Shown: positions 10,060 through 20,138, counted from the stretch's first letter. The stretch: DNA of 55,744 nucleotides from an uncultured Burkholderiaceae bacterium (GCA_937871985.1 CALMPB010000315.1:1-55744); one strand, 5' to 3'. Notes: a model not told the origin generated them from the sequence alone. Numbers and translations are program-made.

Positions 10060-10136
10060 TGGTGGCGCATCCCTGATTCGAACAGGGGACCTGCGGATTA
10101 TGATTCCGTCGCTCTAACCGGCTGAGCTAATGCGCC
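10060..10136 (-). tRNA. tRNA with CAT anticodon (probably elongator tRNA-Met)
   Basis: The minus strand folds as a cloverleaf of 77 bases including an encoded CCA: acceptor GGCGCAT pairing with ATGCGCC, D arm AGCTCAG...GAGC, anticodon loop ATCATAA with CAT at the anticodon position, and T arm with GTTCGAATC. It lacks the initiator acceptor mismatch. A CAT anticodon could also be a lysidine-modified tRNA-Ile2. G at position 4 of the acceptor, where E. coli tRNA-Ile2 has C, favours Met. Confidence 0.9.
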
Positions 10137-10228
10137 AAAGCATGAAACTATACCATAAATTTTTCAGTGGCGGCAAAGCCACATCCGGAAAACAAGGTCT
10201 TGGCCCAATGTAGCAATCTCTCAAGACA

Positions 10229-10270
10229 ATGATCTATATCAAACGCATGCCTGGCGATGTCTCCTAGAAT
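10229..10270 (+). promoter_or_regulatory. FNR/Anr-like box with -10 element (class II promoter) of the aerotaxis gene
   Basis: ATGAT-CTAT-ATCAA at 10229-10242 matches the FNR/Anr consensus TTGAT-N4-ATCAA at 9 of 10 defined bases. TAGAAT at 10265-10270 is a good -10. If transcription starts at about 10277, the box centre lies at -41.5, the standard class II activator position. The leader would be about 115 bases. Family knowledge supports this: aer-type receptors are oxygen-regulated by Fnr/Anr in other Proteobacteria. Confidence 0.65.
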
Positions 10271-10391
10271 TTGAAACACCAGTAACAAGAAGTCATAAGC
10301 CATGACAAACCGCTCTCCCCGCCCTGCCGAGCCCCGGCCCGGTTGAACCGCGAGGAAAGCGCCGAGACATCAACAGGACACGCTGCCTTCT

Positions 10392-12113
10392 ATGCGCAAA
10401 AATCTTCCCATTACGAACGTCGAAACAAAAGTACGCGGCGACCAGTATCTGATCTCCAAAACCGACCTGAAGGGCCGCATCATCTACGCCAATCCAGCGT
10501 TCATCGAGGTTAGCGGCTTTCACCGCGACGAACTCATCGGCAAGGCGCACAACGTCATCCGCCATCCCGACATGCCGCCCGCGGCGTTCGCCGATTTGTG
10601 GGAATGCATGAAGGCCCGCAAGCCCTGGCTGGGCCTGGTCAAGAACCGGCGCAAGGACGGAGGCTTCTACTGGGTGCTGGCCAATGCCTATCCCGTCTGG
10701 GAAAACGGCGAGGTTACCTGCTACGCCTCGGTGCGGGTTCAGGCCAGCGACGAACAGATCCGGGCGGCCGAAAGCTTTTATGCCGACCTCAACGCCGGGC
10801 ACAGCCGCGGCTATGCGGTCGAAGCGGGCCAGCGCGTCAGCCGCGGATGGAGACGGCTGCCCGAACTCGCCGCGCGCCCATTTCAGAACAGCCTGCGCGC
10901 CGGGCTGTTCCGCATGTCCTGCCTTGCCGTCGCCGCCATCGCGGGCGCCAGCTATTTTGCCTTTACCGGCGGTGTGCCCGGCGAATGGGCATGGGCGGTC
11001 TGGCCGGCCATCGGCCTGGCGACGGCCGGCATGCTGGGATATGGGTGGTCGCTTGCCGCCCGCGTGCTCGGTTCGCTGGAAGATGCCGCGAGCGTGGCGC
11101 GGCAGATCGCGGCGGGCAATCTTTCCGCCGAAATGCCGAAAGGCCGCAGCGCCGAGGTCGACAACCTGAACTTCTACCTGGACATCATGCGCAAGAGCCT
11201 GATAAGCATCGGCAGCGATGTGCAGCTTGGCGTCAACGCCACCGGCCACACGGCGCAAATTCTCTATGCCAACAACACCCATCTTTCGGCCCGCACCGAA
11301 AGCCAGGCGGCTTCGCTGCAGCAAACCGCCTCCGCCATGGAAGAAATCACCGTCACCGTCAAGCAGAATGCGGACAACGCCAGCACCGCCGCCCGCCTGG
11401 CCAGCGAAAGCATGCAGATCGCCCAGCGCGGCGGCAGTGTCGTCTCGGAAGTCGTCCACACCATGGACGGCATACGCGGCAGCGCCAACAAGATTTCGGA
11501 TATCGTCACGCTGATCGAGGGCATCGCCTTCCAGACCAATATCCTGGCCCTGAACGCCGCCGTGGAATCAGCCCGCGCCGGCGAGGCCGGGAAAAGCTTT
11601 GCCGTGGTCGCCGGCGAGGTGCGCAACCTGGCGCTCAAAAGCTCGCAGGCCGCCAAAGAGGTCAAGGCGCTCATCGACGACTCCACCGCGCGGATATCCA
11701 TGGGGGCCGAACAAGCTTCGCGCGCGGGCAACACCATGCAGGAAATCGTCGAGTCGGTGCAGCGGGTTACCGCCATCATGGCCGAAATCTCCACGGCATC
11801 CGCCGAACAATCCAGCGGACTGCTGCAAATCAACCAGGCCATCGGGCAAATGGACGGGGTAACGCATCAAAATGCCAACCTGGTGCAGGAACTGGGGCAA
11901 ACGGTGCGTGCGCTGTCGGCCGAAGCCGACAACCTCGGCGAAGCCATCGGCGTGCTCAACACGGGCCTGCGAAAAGAAATCCGCCCTTCCGCGCTGCATG
12001 CCCAACGGCAGGCCCACAAGCCGAACGCGAACGACAAGCCGTCCAAAGCCCACGCTACCCACGCGGCCGCCGGCCTTGCCGCCCGGGCCAGCCACGCCCT
12101 GGCATCGTCTTAG
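10392..12113 (+). CDS. aer: Aer-type PAS methyl-accepting chemotaxis receptor
   Basis: A 573-residue receptor. Residues about 10-110 form a PAS domain of the Aer type (ANPAFIEVSGF, then HNVIRHPDMP and an FYWVLANAYPV segment), which binds FAD and senses redox state or oxygen in known Aer proteins. Two hydrophobic segments at about 175-192 and 200-222 form a membrane hairpin with almost no periplasmic part, so sensing is cytoplasmic. A HAMP-like linker follows, then the signalling domain with the conserved hairpin tip (FQTNILALNAAVESARAGE near residue 378) that contacts CheA/CheW. The tail is rich in A, H and K and lacks an NWETF-type CheR-binding pentapeptide. It stands alone, with no che genes nearby. 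The upstream FNR-like box suggests induction at low oxygen. Confidence 0.88.
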   Translation: MRKNLPITNVETKVRGDQYLISKTDLKGRIIYANPAFIEVSGFHRDELIGKAHNVIRHPDMPPAAFADLWECMKARKPWLGLVKNRRKDGGFYWVLANAYPVWENGEVTCYASVRVQASDEQIRAAESFYADLNAGHSRGYAVEAGQRVSRGWRRLPELAARPFQNSLRAGLFRMSCLAVAAIAGASYFAFTGGVPGEWAWAVWPAIGLATAGMLGYGWSLAARVLGSLEDAASVARQIAAGNLSAEMPKGRSAEVDNLNFYLDIMRKSLISIGSDVQLGVNATGHTAQILYANNTHLSARTESQAASLQQTASAMEEITVTVKQNADNASTAARLASESMQIAQRGGSVVSEVVHTMDGIRGSANKISDIVTLIEGIAFQTNILALNAAVESARAGEAGKSFAVVAGEVRNLALKSSQAAKEVKALIDDSTARISMGAEQASRAGNTMQEIVESVQRVTAIMAEISTASAEQSSGLLQINQAIGQMDGVTHQNANLVQELGQTVRALSAEADNLGEAIGVLNTGLRKEIRPSALHAQRQAHKPNANDKPSKAHATHAAAGLAARASHALASS

Positions 12114-12135
12114 GCCTCCTCCTGAAAAGAAAGCC

Positions 12136-12161
12136 CCGGCTCGGGCAATCGTCCGAGCCGG
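12136..12161. terminator. Hairpin after the aerotaxis gene (possible terminator)
   Basis: CCGGCTCGG and CCGAGCCGG form a perfect 9-bp stem around an 8-base loop just after the stop. No clear T run follows in the plus direction (AATAAAAA follows), so termination is possible but not certain. Confidence 0.4.
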
Positions 12162-12271
12162 AATAAAAACGTCCGCCGGCTTGTGCCCGACGCTCCGCAT
12201 CGGCGGCATGCAACCGTTACAATGTGGCGTTGGCCGTCATTGCGGCCATGTTCTAGCCAGACGGAGCCTTC

Positions 12272-13636
12272 GTGAGCGTTTCAATTTTCGACAGCTTTCT
12301 TACCACCACGGAAATCATCGACGTCTTCGACGACGCGGCCGTCATCCAGGCCATGCTGAAATTCGAAGGCGCCCTGGCCCGGGCACAGGCCGCCGAAGGC
12401 ATCATTCCCGAATTCGCCGCGCAGGCCATCGCCCAGCACTGCGATGCGCAGCGCTACGATATTCCCGCCATCGTCGTCGCCAGCCGCCGCGCCGGCAGCA
12501 TGGCCATACCGCTGGTCAAGGAACTCACCAAAGCCGTCGCGGCCGCCAACCCGGAAGCCGCCATCCACGTGCATTGGGGCAGCACCAGCCAGGACGTCAT
12601 CGACACCGCAACGGTGCTGGTCACCCGCGATGCCTTGGTGCAGCTCGATGCCACGTTGACCCACCTCGCCGGCCGCCTGCTCGAACTGGCCGAACAGCAT
12701 CTGGATACGCCGGTCCTGGCCCGCACCCTCATGCAGCCGGCGCAAGTCATCAGCCTGGGATTCAAATTCACGGGCTGGGCGGCGCCGCTGGTGCGCGCGC
12801 ACCAGCAGTTGCGCGCGCAGGCCCAACGTTCGCTGCAACTACAGCTTGGCGGCGCGGTGGGCACGCTGGCCGTCATGGGCCATAAGGGCCCGGCCGTCGT
12901 CAAGCGTGTCGCGGCCGAACTGAACTTGACCGAACCGCAATCCAACTGGCATACGCAGCGCGACGAATGGGTGCGCCTGGGGCTCGAAGTAGCCGTGCTG
13001 GCCGGCAGCCTGGGCAAGATCGCCAAAGACCTCAGCCTGATGGCGCAAGGTGAAATCGCCGAGCTGGCCGAGCCTTCCGGCCAGGGGCGCGGCGGCTCGT
13101 CGGCCATGCCGCACAAGCGCAATCCTGTGTCGTCCATGATCGCCCTGGCCGCCGCGGGCCGCACGCCGCAGCGCGCCGCCGCCCTGCTGGCCAATATGCC
13201 TCAAGAACACGAACGCGGCCTGGGCAACTGGCAGGCCGAACTGGCCGAGTGGCCGGCGCTTTTCCTGAGCACCCAGGGCGCCCTGAGTGCTCTGCGCGAA
13301 GCCATGGACGGCCTGCAGGTCGACAGCGGCCGCATGCTGCGCAATATCGATTCCCTGCAAGGCCTGGTTTTCGCCGAGGCGGTCACCATCTACCTGGCCG
13401 GCGCCATCGGGCGCCCCCAGGCGCATCACCTCATGGAAACGCTTACCCGCCAGGCCGTGGCCGAAAACAAGACGCTGGAAGCCGTGGTTTCCGCCGCTGC
13501 CCAGGCCGACGCCCAGCTGCGCGGCAAAATCGATCTGGTTACTCTGCACACGCTGTTCGACCCCGTTGCCGCCACCGTCTGCGGCGCCGATCTGGCCCGC
13601 CGGCAACTGGCCGAACTGCGCGCCGCCTTGCATTGA
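12272..13636 (+). CDS. pcaB: 3-carboxy-cis,cis-muconate cycloisomerase
   Basis: PcaB converts 3-carboxy-cis,cis-muconate, the ring-cleavage product of protocatechuate, to 4-carboxymuconolactone in the cytoplasm. The 454-residue protein belongs to the fumarase/aspartase superfamily: HWGSTSQD near residue 105 and the signature GSSAMPHKRNP at about 276-286 carry its conserved active-site loops. The length is normal for PcaB. The start is GTG with ACGGAG six bases upstream. It opens a rightward run pcaB, pcaCD, MFS with gaps of about 100 bases. A TACAAT -10-like element at 12218-12223 has no good -35, as expected for an activator-dependent promoter. Argininosuccinate or adenylosuccinate lyase are excluded by the pca context. 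Confidence 0.92.
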   Translation: MSVSIFDSFLTTTEIIDVFDDAAVIQAMLKFEGALARAQAAEGIIPEFAAQAIAQHCDAQRYDIPAIVVASRRAGSMAIPLVKELTKAVAAANPEAAIHVHWGSTSQDVIDTATVLVTRDALVQLDATLTHLAGRLLELAEQHLDTPVLARTLMQPAQVISLGFKFTGWAAPLVRAHQQLRAQAQRSLQLQLGGAVGTLAVMGHKGPAVVKRVAAELNLTEPQSNWHTQRDEWVRLGLEVAVLAGSLGKIAKDLSLMAQGEIAELAEPSGQGRGGSSAMPHKRNPVSSMIALAAAGRTPQRAAALLANMPQEHERGLGNWQAELAEWPALFLSTQGALSALREAMDGLQVDSGRMLRNIDSLQGLVFAEAVTIYLAGAIGRPQAHHLMETLTRQAVAENKTLEAVVSAAAQADAQLRGKIDLVTLHTLFDPVAATVCGADLARRQLAELRAALH

Positions 13637-13735
13637 TCCGGCCATCGCGACGCCGCGCCATCCCGATGCGCGGCCGCCGCGGGAATGCCGGCACGAACCC
13701 ATCACTAAACTTCTTCATATCTCGACAGGACCACC

Positions 13736-15001
13736 ATGAGCTACGATCCCTCCGACCTCGATCTTGAACGCGGCTTCAAAAATCGCCGCGAAATTCTGGG
13801 CGACGCCTGGGTAGAGCGGTCGGTCTCCCGCGCCACCAACTTCAACGCCGAATTCCAGCACTTGATCACGCGGTTCGCCTGGAACGAAATCTGGGGCCGG
13901 CCGGGGCTGGAAAAGAAAACCCGCCGCGCCATGGTGCTGGCCGTCACCATGGCCCTGGGGCGCTGGGAGGAATTCGAACTGCACGTGCGCTCGGCCCTGG
14001 TCGGCGGCGATCCGGATACCCGCCTGACGCCCGACGAGCTGAAGGAGATCCTCATGCAAACGGCCATCTACGCCGGCGTGCCCGCCGCCAACACGGGCTT
14101 CACGCACGCCCAGGAAATCCTGCGCGAAGTGGGCCCGCAAATCGGCTACACGCTGGAACCCATGTCGCCGCTGGACGCTTTTCATTCGGGCAACGGCAAA
14201 GACCTGGTCACAGCCAGCAAACCCGCCCTGCACTACAACCTGCGCAAAGCGCGCAACGGCGCGCCGCGTAAAACCATAGTACTCAGCCACGCGCTGGGCT
14301 GCGACCTGACCATGTGGGACTGGCTGGCCAATATCCTGGCGGCCGACTACGACGTCGTCAGCTACGACCATCGCGGCCACGGCGGTTCCGACGCCCCGGC
14401 CACGCTGTACACCATGCCCGAACTGGCCGCCGACGCCGCCCGCCTGGTGCAAGAACTGGACTGCGGCCCCGTCGTCTGGATAGGCCTGTCCATGGGCGGC
14501 ATGGTGGGCCAGGAACTGGCCATCCGCAACCCCGAACTGGTGCAGGCCCTGGTCATTGCCAATTCCACTTCGGCGTATCCCGATACGGTGCGCCAGGCCT
14601 GGCAGCAGCGCATCGAAACCGTGCGCGCCGGCGGCATCGAAGCCATTGCCGACGCCGTCATGGAGCGCTATTTCCACGATGAATTCCGCAAGGAAAGCGC
14701 CGGGCTGGTGGCCGCGTTCCGCCGCCGTCTTACCTCCACCGACCAGGACGGCTACATCGGCTGCTGCAATGCCGTGGGCACCGTGGACACCACCGCCCGC
14801 CTGCCGAAAATCACCGCGCCGACGCTGATCATCGCCGGCGCGCTGGATCAGGGCGCCCCCGTATCCATGTCGGAAACCATGGCCGCCAACATTGCCGGCT
14901 CCAGGCTGGTGGTTCTGGAAGGCGCGTCCCACCTGGCCGTGGCCGAGCAGCCCAAGCCATTCGCCCGGGCCGTGGCCGAATTCCTCGACACGCTGCAATA
15001 A
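13736..15001 (+). CDS. Fused 4-carboxymuconolactone decarboxylase / 3-oxoadipate enol-lactone hydrolase
   Basis: A 421-residue fusion doing two consecutive steps: decarboxylation of 4-carboxymuconolactone and hydrolysis of the resulting enol-lactone to 3-oxoadipate. Residues 1-130 are a complete PcaC-type CMD domain (RGFKNRREILGDAWVERS, then FAWNEIWGRPGL). After a linker, residues about 165-421 are an alpha/beta hydrolase like PcaD, with nucleophile motif GLSMGG (Ser252), probable Asp371 and His399 (ASHLAVAEQPKPF). The order is decarboxylase first. The PcaL fusion known from actinobacteria is, as I recall it, in the opposite order. The ATG follows AGGACCACC. It lies between pcaB and the MFS gene on the same strand. 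Confidence 0.93.
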   Translation: MSYDPSDLDLERGFKNRREILGDAWVERSVSRATNFNAEFQHLITRFAWNEIWGRPGLEKKTRRAMVLAVTMALGRWEEFELHVRSALVGGDPDTRLTPDELKEILMQTAIYAGVPAANTGFTHAQEILREVGPQIGYTLEPMSPLDAFHSGNGKDLVTASKPALHYNLRKARNGAPRKTIVLSHALGCDLTMWDWLANILAADYDVVSYDHRGHGGSDAPATLYTMPELAADAARLVQELDCGPVVWIGLSMGGMVGQELAIRNPELVQALVIANSTSAYPDTVRQAWQQRIETVRAGGIEAIADAVMERYFHDEFRKESAGLVAAFRRRLTSTDQDGYIGCCNAVGTVDTTARLPKITAPTLIIAGALDQGAPVSMSETMAANIAGSRLVVLEGASHLAVAEQPKPFARAVAEFLDTLQ

Positions 15002-15103
15002 GGTAAGCCATCACGGCGGCAAGCTGGATCCACCCGCCGGCCGGGCGGGCCGCTGGAACACACGGCGTCCGCCGCCATCGACCGCCTCCACAGGAAACCA
15101 CCG

Positions 15104-16294
15104 GTGTCCAACCTCAGTTCTCGCGACAACCCAGAACCTGCCGCCAGCCGCCAATTCCTGATGGTGGCCTGCGCCGGGTTCGCCAGCATGGCGGGCATGC
15201 GCCTGTGCGATACGCTGCTGCCCGCGCTGGCCCGATCGTTCGACGCCGGCGTCGGCGAAGCGGCGGGCGCGGTGTCGATGTTCGCCATCGCCTACGGCAT
15301 CCTGCAGCTTGTCTACGGGCCGCTGGGCGACCGCTACGGCAAGCGGCGCGTCATCTGCCTGGCGGTGGCGGTTTCCGCCTTCATCAATCTTGCCCTGACC
15401 TTTTCGCCCAGCCTCTCCATACTGACCAGCCTGCGTTTCATGGCCGGCGCGGCGGCGGCCGGCATCGTGCCGCTGAGCATGGCCCACATCGGCGATTCGG
15501 TTCCCTATGCGCAAAGGCAGCAAGTGCTGGCCAAGTTCCTCACGGCCACCATCATGGGCATGATCTGCGGCCAATGGGCGGGCGGCATTCTTGCCGACAC
15601 CCTGGGCTGGCGGGCGGCCTTCGTGCTGCTGACCCTGCTGTTCGGCGCGGTGGCCGCCTCCATGGCGCGCAGCCTGCCGCCGGCTCCCGGCGCGGCCGGC
15701 CAGGCGGAACGCAAAGGCTACGGCGCGCAATTGATGGTGGTGATGCGCACTCCCTGGGCCCGACGCATCCTGCTGGCGGCGCTGATCGAGGGCTGCGTCG
15801 CCTACGGCGCTTTTGTATTCATCCCGGTGCATCTGCACGAACGTTTCGGCCTGTCGCTGACCATGGCCGGAGGCGTTGTCGTGCTGTATGGGCTGGGCGG
15901 GCTGGGTTACGCCATGGGCGCGCGCCGCATCGTGTCGCGGCTGGGCGAGCCGCGCATGGTGCTGTGCGGCGGAGCCCTGATGGCCACGGGCTTCGGCACG
16001 CTTGCCTTCGCGCCTTCGTGGATGTGGTCGATACCCGCCTGTGCGCTGGCGGGTTTCGGCTTTTACATGATGCACAACACCTTGCAGGCGAATGCCACGC
16101 AAATGGTGGCGCAGGCGCGGGGCACGGCCGTATCGCTGTTTGCCTGCAGCCTGTTTCTGGGCCAGTCCATCGGCGTCGGCATCGTCGCCCAACTGCTGGA
16201 CAGCCTGGGCACCAGCGCGGCCTTCATTCCCGGAATGGTGGTTCTGCCGCTGCTGGGCCTATGGCTGGCCTGGTCGATACGACACCGCCGCTAA
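15104..16294 (+). CDS. MFS transporter in the pca cluster
   Basis: A 396-residue membrane protein with about 12 hydrophobic segments and the MFS loop 2-3 signature GPLGDRYGKRR near residue 70. The size and pattern look more like the Bcr/drug:H+ antiporter branch than the aromatic acid:H+ symporters (PcaK), which are longer. Location directly after pcaB-pcaCD suggests it moves an aromatic acid or pathway intermediate across the inner membrane, as import or overflow export; the substrate is an inference. The start is GTG 15104. The stop lies 8 bases from the stop of the convergent binding-protein gene. Confidence 0.85.
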   Translation: MSNLSSRDNPEPAASRQFLMVACAGFASMAGMRLCDTLLPALARSFDAGVGEAAGAVSMFAIAYGILQLVYGPLGDRYGKRRVICLAVAVSAFINLALTFSPSLSILTSLRFMAGAAAAGIVPLSMAHIGDSVPYAQRQQVLAKFLTATIMGMICGQWAGGILADTLGWRAAFVLLTLLFGAVAASMARSLPPAPGAAGQAERKGYGAQLMVVMRTPWARRILLAALIEGCVAYGAFVFIPVHLHERFGLSLTMAGGVVVLYGLGGLGYAMGARRIVSRLGEPRMVLCGGALMATGFGTLAFAPSWMWSIPACALAGFGFYMMHNTLQANATQMVAQARGTAVSLFACSLFLGQSIGVGIVAQLLDSLGTSAAFIPGMVVLPLLGLWLAWSIRHRR

Positions 16295-16302
16295 GGCGCA
16301 AA

Positions 16303-17472
16303 TTATTTTTGCTTGCCTGGGTCCTTGACGTCGCGGATGACGTCGAACTCGACGTTCTGCAGCTTGCCATCCACTTTCTCGACCTTGCGGATATAGATAT
16401 TCTGGTCGATGTCGCGTGTGACGGAATCGATGGTGATGGGGCCGCGCGGGCTTTCCCATTTCATGCCCTTGGCGGCGGCAATGAATTTGTCGCCCGTGGC
16501 GTCGCCGCCGGTCTTCTTGAGCACGGCATAGATAAGATGCATGCCGTCGAAGCCGGCCACCGACATGAAGTTGGGGCGCTTGTTGGGGTAGGCCTTGTAA
16601 TACGCCTGCGTGTAGGCCTTGTTCTCGGGCGACTTGTGGTCTTCGGAATAATGGAACGAGGTGACGACGCCGACCGCCGCATCGCCCATGGCGTCGAGCA
16701 CGTCTTCGTCGGTGAGGTCGCCGGTGGAAATCAGCTTGATGCCGTCCTTGGCCAGGCCGCGCTCTTTATAGCCTTTCAGGAAGGCAACGCCCTGCTCTCC
16801 GGCCGGGACGAACAGGAAGACGGCGTCGGGCTTGGTGTCTTTGACCTTTTGCAGGAAGGGGGAAAAGTCGGGGTTCTTGACCGGGGTGCGCACTTCGCCC
16901 ACGATTTTCCCGCCGCCTTCGGTGAAGGTCTTGACGAATTGCTTTTCGGCATCGTGGCCGGGGCCGTAGTCGGCCACCACGGTATAGACGGTTTTGATGC
17001 CGTTTTTCAGCGCCCACGTGGCAATGGGAGCGCTGACTTGCGGCAGGGTCATGGAAGTGCGCACGATGTAGGGCGATTTTTCGGTGACCGACGACGTGGC
17101 GGCGTTCATGACCACCATCGGGACCTTGGCCTGCGCCGACAAGGGCCCCACGGCAAACGCCGAGGGTGTCAGGCCAAAGCCGGCCAGGATGTCGACCTTG
17201 TCCTTCACAATCAGCTCTTGCGCGGCGCGCTTGCTGAGTTCAGGCGCGACGCCGGTATCGTCCTTGACGACGAGCTCGACCTTGCGATCACCAATTTTGT
17301 CGCCATGCTCGGCCATGTACAGATGGACGCCGTTCAGTATTTGCTGGCCATAGCCGGCAAACGGACCGGACATGGGCAAGACCATGCCGATTTTCAGGTC
17401 GCTGGCCGCGTGCGCGGCGCTGGCCGCGCCGAACGCCACGGCGACGGCAATCAGTGATTTCTTCATAAGCAT
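16303..17472 (-). CDS. Periplasmic binding protein of the LivJ/branched-chain type
   Basis: A 389-residue solute-binding protein of ABC transporters (periplasmic binding fold type I). The signal peptide is about 22 residues (MLMKKSLIAVAV...AHA), followed by LKIGMVLPMSGPFAGYG. The start at 17472 is chosen because GGAGAA lies 7 bases upstream; ATG 17466 is possible, and the longer open frame upstream is not signal-like. No permease or ATPase gene is in the window. It has a near-twin of the same length at 25638. Both sit in aromatic catabolic clusters, which suggests binding of aromatic acids or related carboxylates rather than amino acids; this is inference. It reads away from pcaQ. Confidence 0.88.
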   Translation of the reverse strand: MLMKKSLIAVAVAFGAASAAHAASDLKIGMVLPMSGPFAGYGQQILNGVHLYMAEHGDKIGDRKVELVVKDDTGVAPELSKRAAQELIVKDKVDILAGFGLTPSAFAVGPLSAQAKVPMVVMNAATSSVTEKSPYIVRTSMTLPQVSAPIATWALKNGIKTVYTVVADYGPGHDAEKQFVKTFTEGGGKIVGEVRTPVKNPDFSPFLQKVKDTKPDAVFLFVPAGEQGVAFLKGYKERGLAKDGIKLISTGDLTDEDVLDAMGDAAVGVVTSFHYSEDHKSPENKAYTQAYYKAYPNKRPNFMSVAGFDGMHLIYAVLKKTGGDATGDKFIAAAKGMKWESPRGPITIDSVTRDIDQNIYIRKVEKVDGKLQNVEFDVIRDVKDPGKQK

Positions 17473-17597
17473 GGATATTTTCTCCTGGCTGTTATCGTTA
17501 TGCCCGATTCGGGCCGGTATTACCTGGTGAGCAAAAACCGCCCGGGCGAGGCGCACATCCACGACAACTCCGTGGCGGCATTGCATGAAAGTTCTTG

Positions 17598-17613
17598 GAA
17601 TAAACATTTATTC
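17598..17613 (-). promoter_or_regulatory. Palindromic operator candidate upstream of the binding-protein gene
   Basis: GAATAAA-CA-TTTATTC is a perfect 7-bp inverted repeat, nested inside GTTCTT (17591) and AAGAAC (17619-17624). On the minus strand the core reads CGAATAAATGTTTATT, matching 14 of 16 bases with a site upstream of pcaI. It lies about 130 bases before the gene start. Confidence 0.5.
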
Positions 17614-17659
17614 GCGTAAAGAACATGGTGTAACAGATTAGTGTCGGCCCTTGCCTTTG

Positions 17660-18631
17660 TCAACGCGGCGAATCGGCCAACCGCCACAGCGTCGCCGGAG
17701 CCCGGCGCAGCACGGCGGTTTCCCGAAGTATGGTCATCAAGGTCTTGGCCGACGGCCCGAGGCTGGTATCGCTGCGATGCAGAAGCCCCACCGGCTCTTC
17801 CGTGCCTTCCAACTGCACGGGCAATATTTGCAGCAAGCTCATATCGACGTCTTCGCGCACCGCACCCATGGGGGTAAACCACAGGGAATCGGACTGCAGG
17901 GCAATGAGGCGGGCGATCGATACGGATAAGGTTTCGAAGCAACTGCCCGGCAGCTTGAGCCCGCGCGCCTGCAGATGGCTTTCGGTGTTATGGCGGGGCA
18001 CCGTGCCCTTGGTCGATACGATAAGGGGATACTGGATGATCTCGTTAAGCGAAAGGCCCGTCTGGGCAAGAACGGGATGGCCCCGGCGCGCCACCACCAC
18101 CAGCGGCTCCACATACAAGAGTTCGAACGACACGCCGACCATCATCTTGGGGTCGGCCATTCTTCCCAGGGCGAAATCCACTTCGCCGGCCTGCAGTTTG
18201 TCGAGCAGCGGCGCATTGGCCGCCACCTGGATATCGACCCCCGCGCCGGGCCGGACGCGACGGAACTCGGCCAGCGCAGGCGGCAGCAGATCGGGCGCCA
18301 CCGTGGGCAGGGCCCCCACGTAAACCGCCTCTTCGTGCTGGGCTGCCGAATCGGCGCCCACAGAGCGCCTTGCACCGTCCAGCGCATCCAGCACCGACAC
18401 GGCATGGGTAAGAAAGGTCTGCCCGTCGCGCGTCAGGCGCGCTCCGAAGCGCCCCCGCTCGACCAGGCGCGCTTCGACCAGGCTCTCCAGTTCGTGCAGC
18501 GTCTTGGAAACCGCCGGCTGGCTCAGCAAAAGCTTGTCGGCCGCCTTGCCCAGATGCTGCTCCTGCGCCACCGCGACAAAGCATTGAATATGCCGCAGCC
18601 GGATGCGGTTCGCGAAGTTGTCAATTTTCAT
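17660..18631 (-). CDS. pcaQ: LysR-type regulator PcaQ
   Basis: A 323-residue LysR-type regulator. The winged helix-turn-helix occupies residues about 10-70 (HIQCFVAVAQEQHLGKAADKLLLSQPAVSKTLHELE) and is followed by an inducer-binding domain. The wording of the N-terminus and the divergent position next to pcaHG identify it as PcaQ, which in Proteobacteria activates pca genes in response to pathway metabolites such as 3-carboxy-cis,cis-muconate. Its start is 128 bases from the pcaH start, with the expected T-N11-A binding site between them. Confidence 0.88.
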   Translation of the reverse strand: MKIDNFANRIRLRHIQCFVAVAQEQHLGKAADKLLLSQPAVSKTLHELESLVEARLVERGRFGARLTRDGQTFLTHAVSVLDALDGARRSVGADSAAQHEEAVYVGALPTVAPDLLPPALAEFRRVRPGAGVDIQVAANAPLLDKLQAGEVDFALGRMADPKMMVGVSFELLYVEPLVVVARRGHPVLAQTGLSLNEIIQYPLIVSTKGTVPRHNTESHLQARGLKLPGSCFETLSVSIARLIALQSDSLWFTPMGAVREDVDMSLLQILPVQLEGTEEPVGLLHRSDTSLGPSAKTLMTILRETAVLRRAPATLWRLADSPR

Positions 18632-18642
18632 GACTCCATTCC

Positions 18643-18657
18643 ATAACCCTGGATTAT
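18643..18657 (+). promoter_or_regulatory. PcaQ-type LysR operator
   Basis: ATAACCCTGGATTAT contains an ATAA/TTAT dyad and the LysR T-N11-A core, and shares ATAACC with the PcaQ consensus known from alphaproteobacteria (ATAACC-N4-GGTTAA). Its centre at 18650 is 65 bases before the predicted pcaH transcription start, the usual recognition-site position for LysR activators. It also sits in the pcaQ promoter, which would allow autoregulation. Confidence 0.6.
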
Positions 18658-18679
18658 CGAATAATGTATGTTAATTCAA

Positions 18680-19502
<823 letters not shown>

Positions 19503-19503
<1 letters not shown>

Positions 19504-20138
19504 TGAGCGACATCAGCACCCCCGTCTACCTGAAGGAAACCGCCTCCCAAACCGCGGGTCCATACGTCCACATCGGCCTGGCTCCCAAGCAGGCGGGCTT
19601 CGACATCTTTGAAAACAACTTCGGCAACGTGCTGGTCAAGCCCGAAACCAAGGGCGAGCGCATCACCATCGAAGGCCGCATCATCGACGGCAGCGGCGCC
19701 GTCATCAAGGACGTCCTGCTCGAAATCTGGCAAGCCAACGCTGCCGGCCGCTACAACCACCCCGCCGACCAGCAGGCCGACAAGCCCCTGGACAAGAGCT
19801 TTCGCGGCTGGGGCCGCGCCTGCACCGACTTCGATAGCGGCATCTACACGTTCGAAACCATCAAGCCCGGTTCGGTCACCGGCCGCAACGGCAAACCCAT
19901 GGCTCCGCACATCAATGTCTGGGTCGTGGCCCGCGGCATCAACATCGGCCTGAGCACGCGCATCTATTTTTCCGACGAGGAAAAAGCCAATGCCGCCGAT
20001 CCCGACCTGACCAGCATCGAATGGGTCGAACGCCGTAAAACGCTGGTCGCCCAGCGCAGCGAAAAAGACGGCAAGGTGGTCTACACCTTCGACGTGCACC
20101 TGCAAGGCGCCGACGAAACCGTGTTCTTCGACGTTTGA
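19503..20138 (+). CDS. pcaG: Protocatechuate 3,4-dioxygenase alpha subunit
   Basis: A 211-residue partner of PcaH, with the same intradiol dioxygenase fold (LEIWQANAAGRYNHP, then APHINVWVVARGI). As in known alpha subunits, the tyrosine and histidine iron ligands of PcaH are not conserved as a set, so it contributes to the pocket and assembly rather than binding iron. The start codon shares its first base with the pcaH stop. Two hairpins follow, ending the pcaHG transcript. Confidence 0.95.

Noticed and set aside
15205..17457. A 750-codon plus frame across the MFS and binding-protein genes
   Set aside because: It spans two well-supported genes on opposite strands and resembles neither a transporter nor an enzyme.
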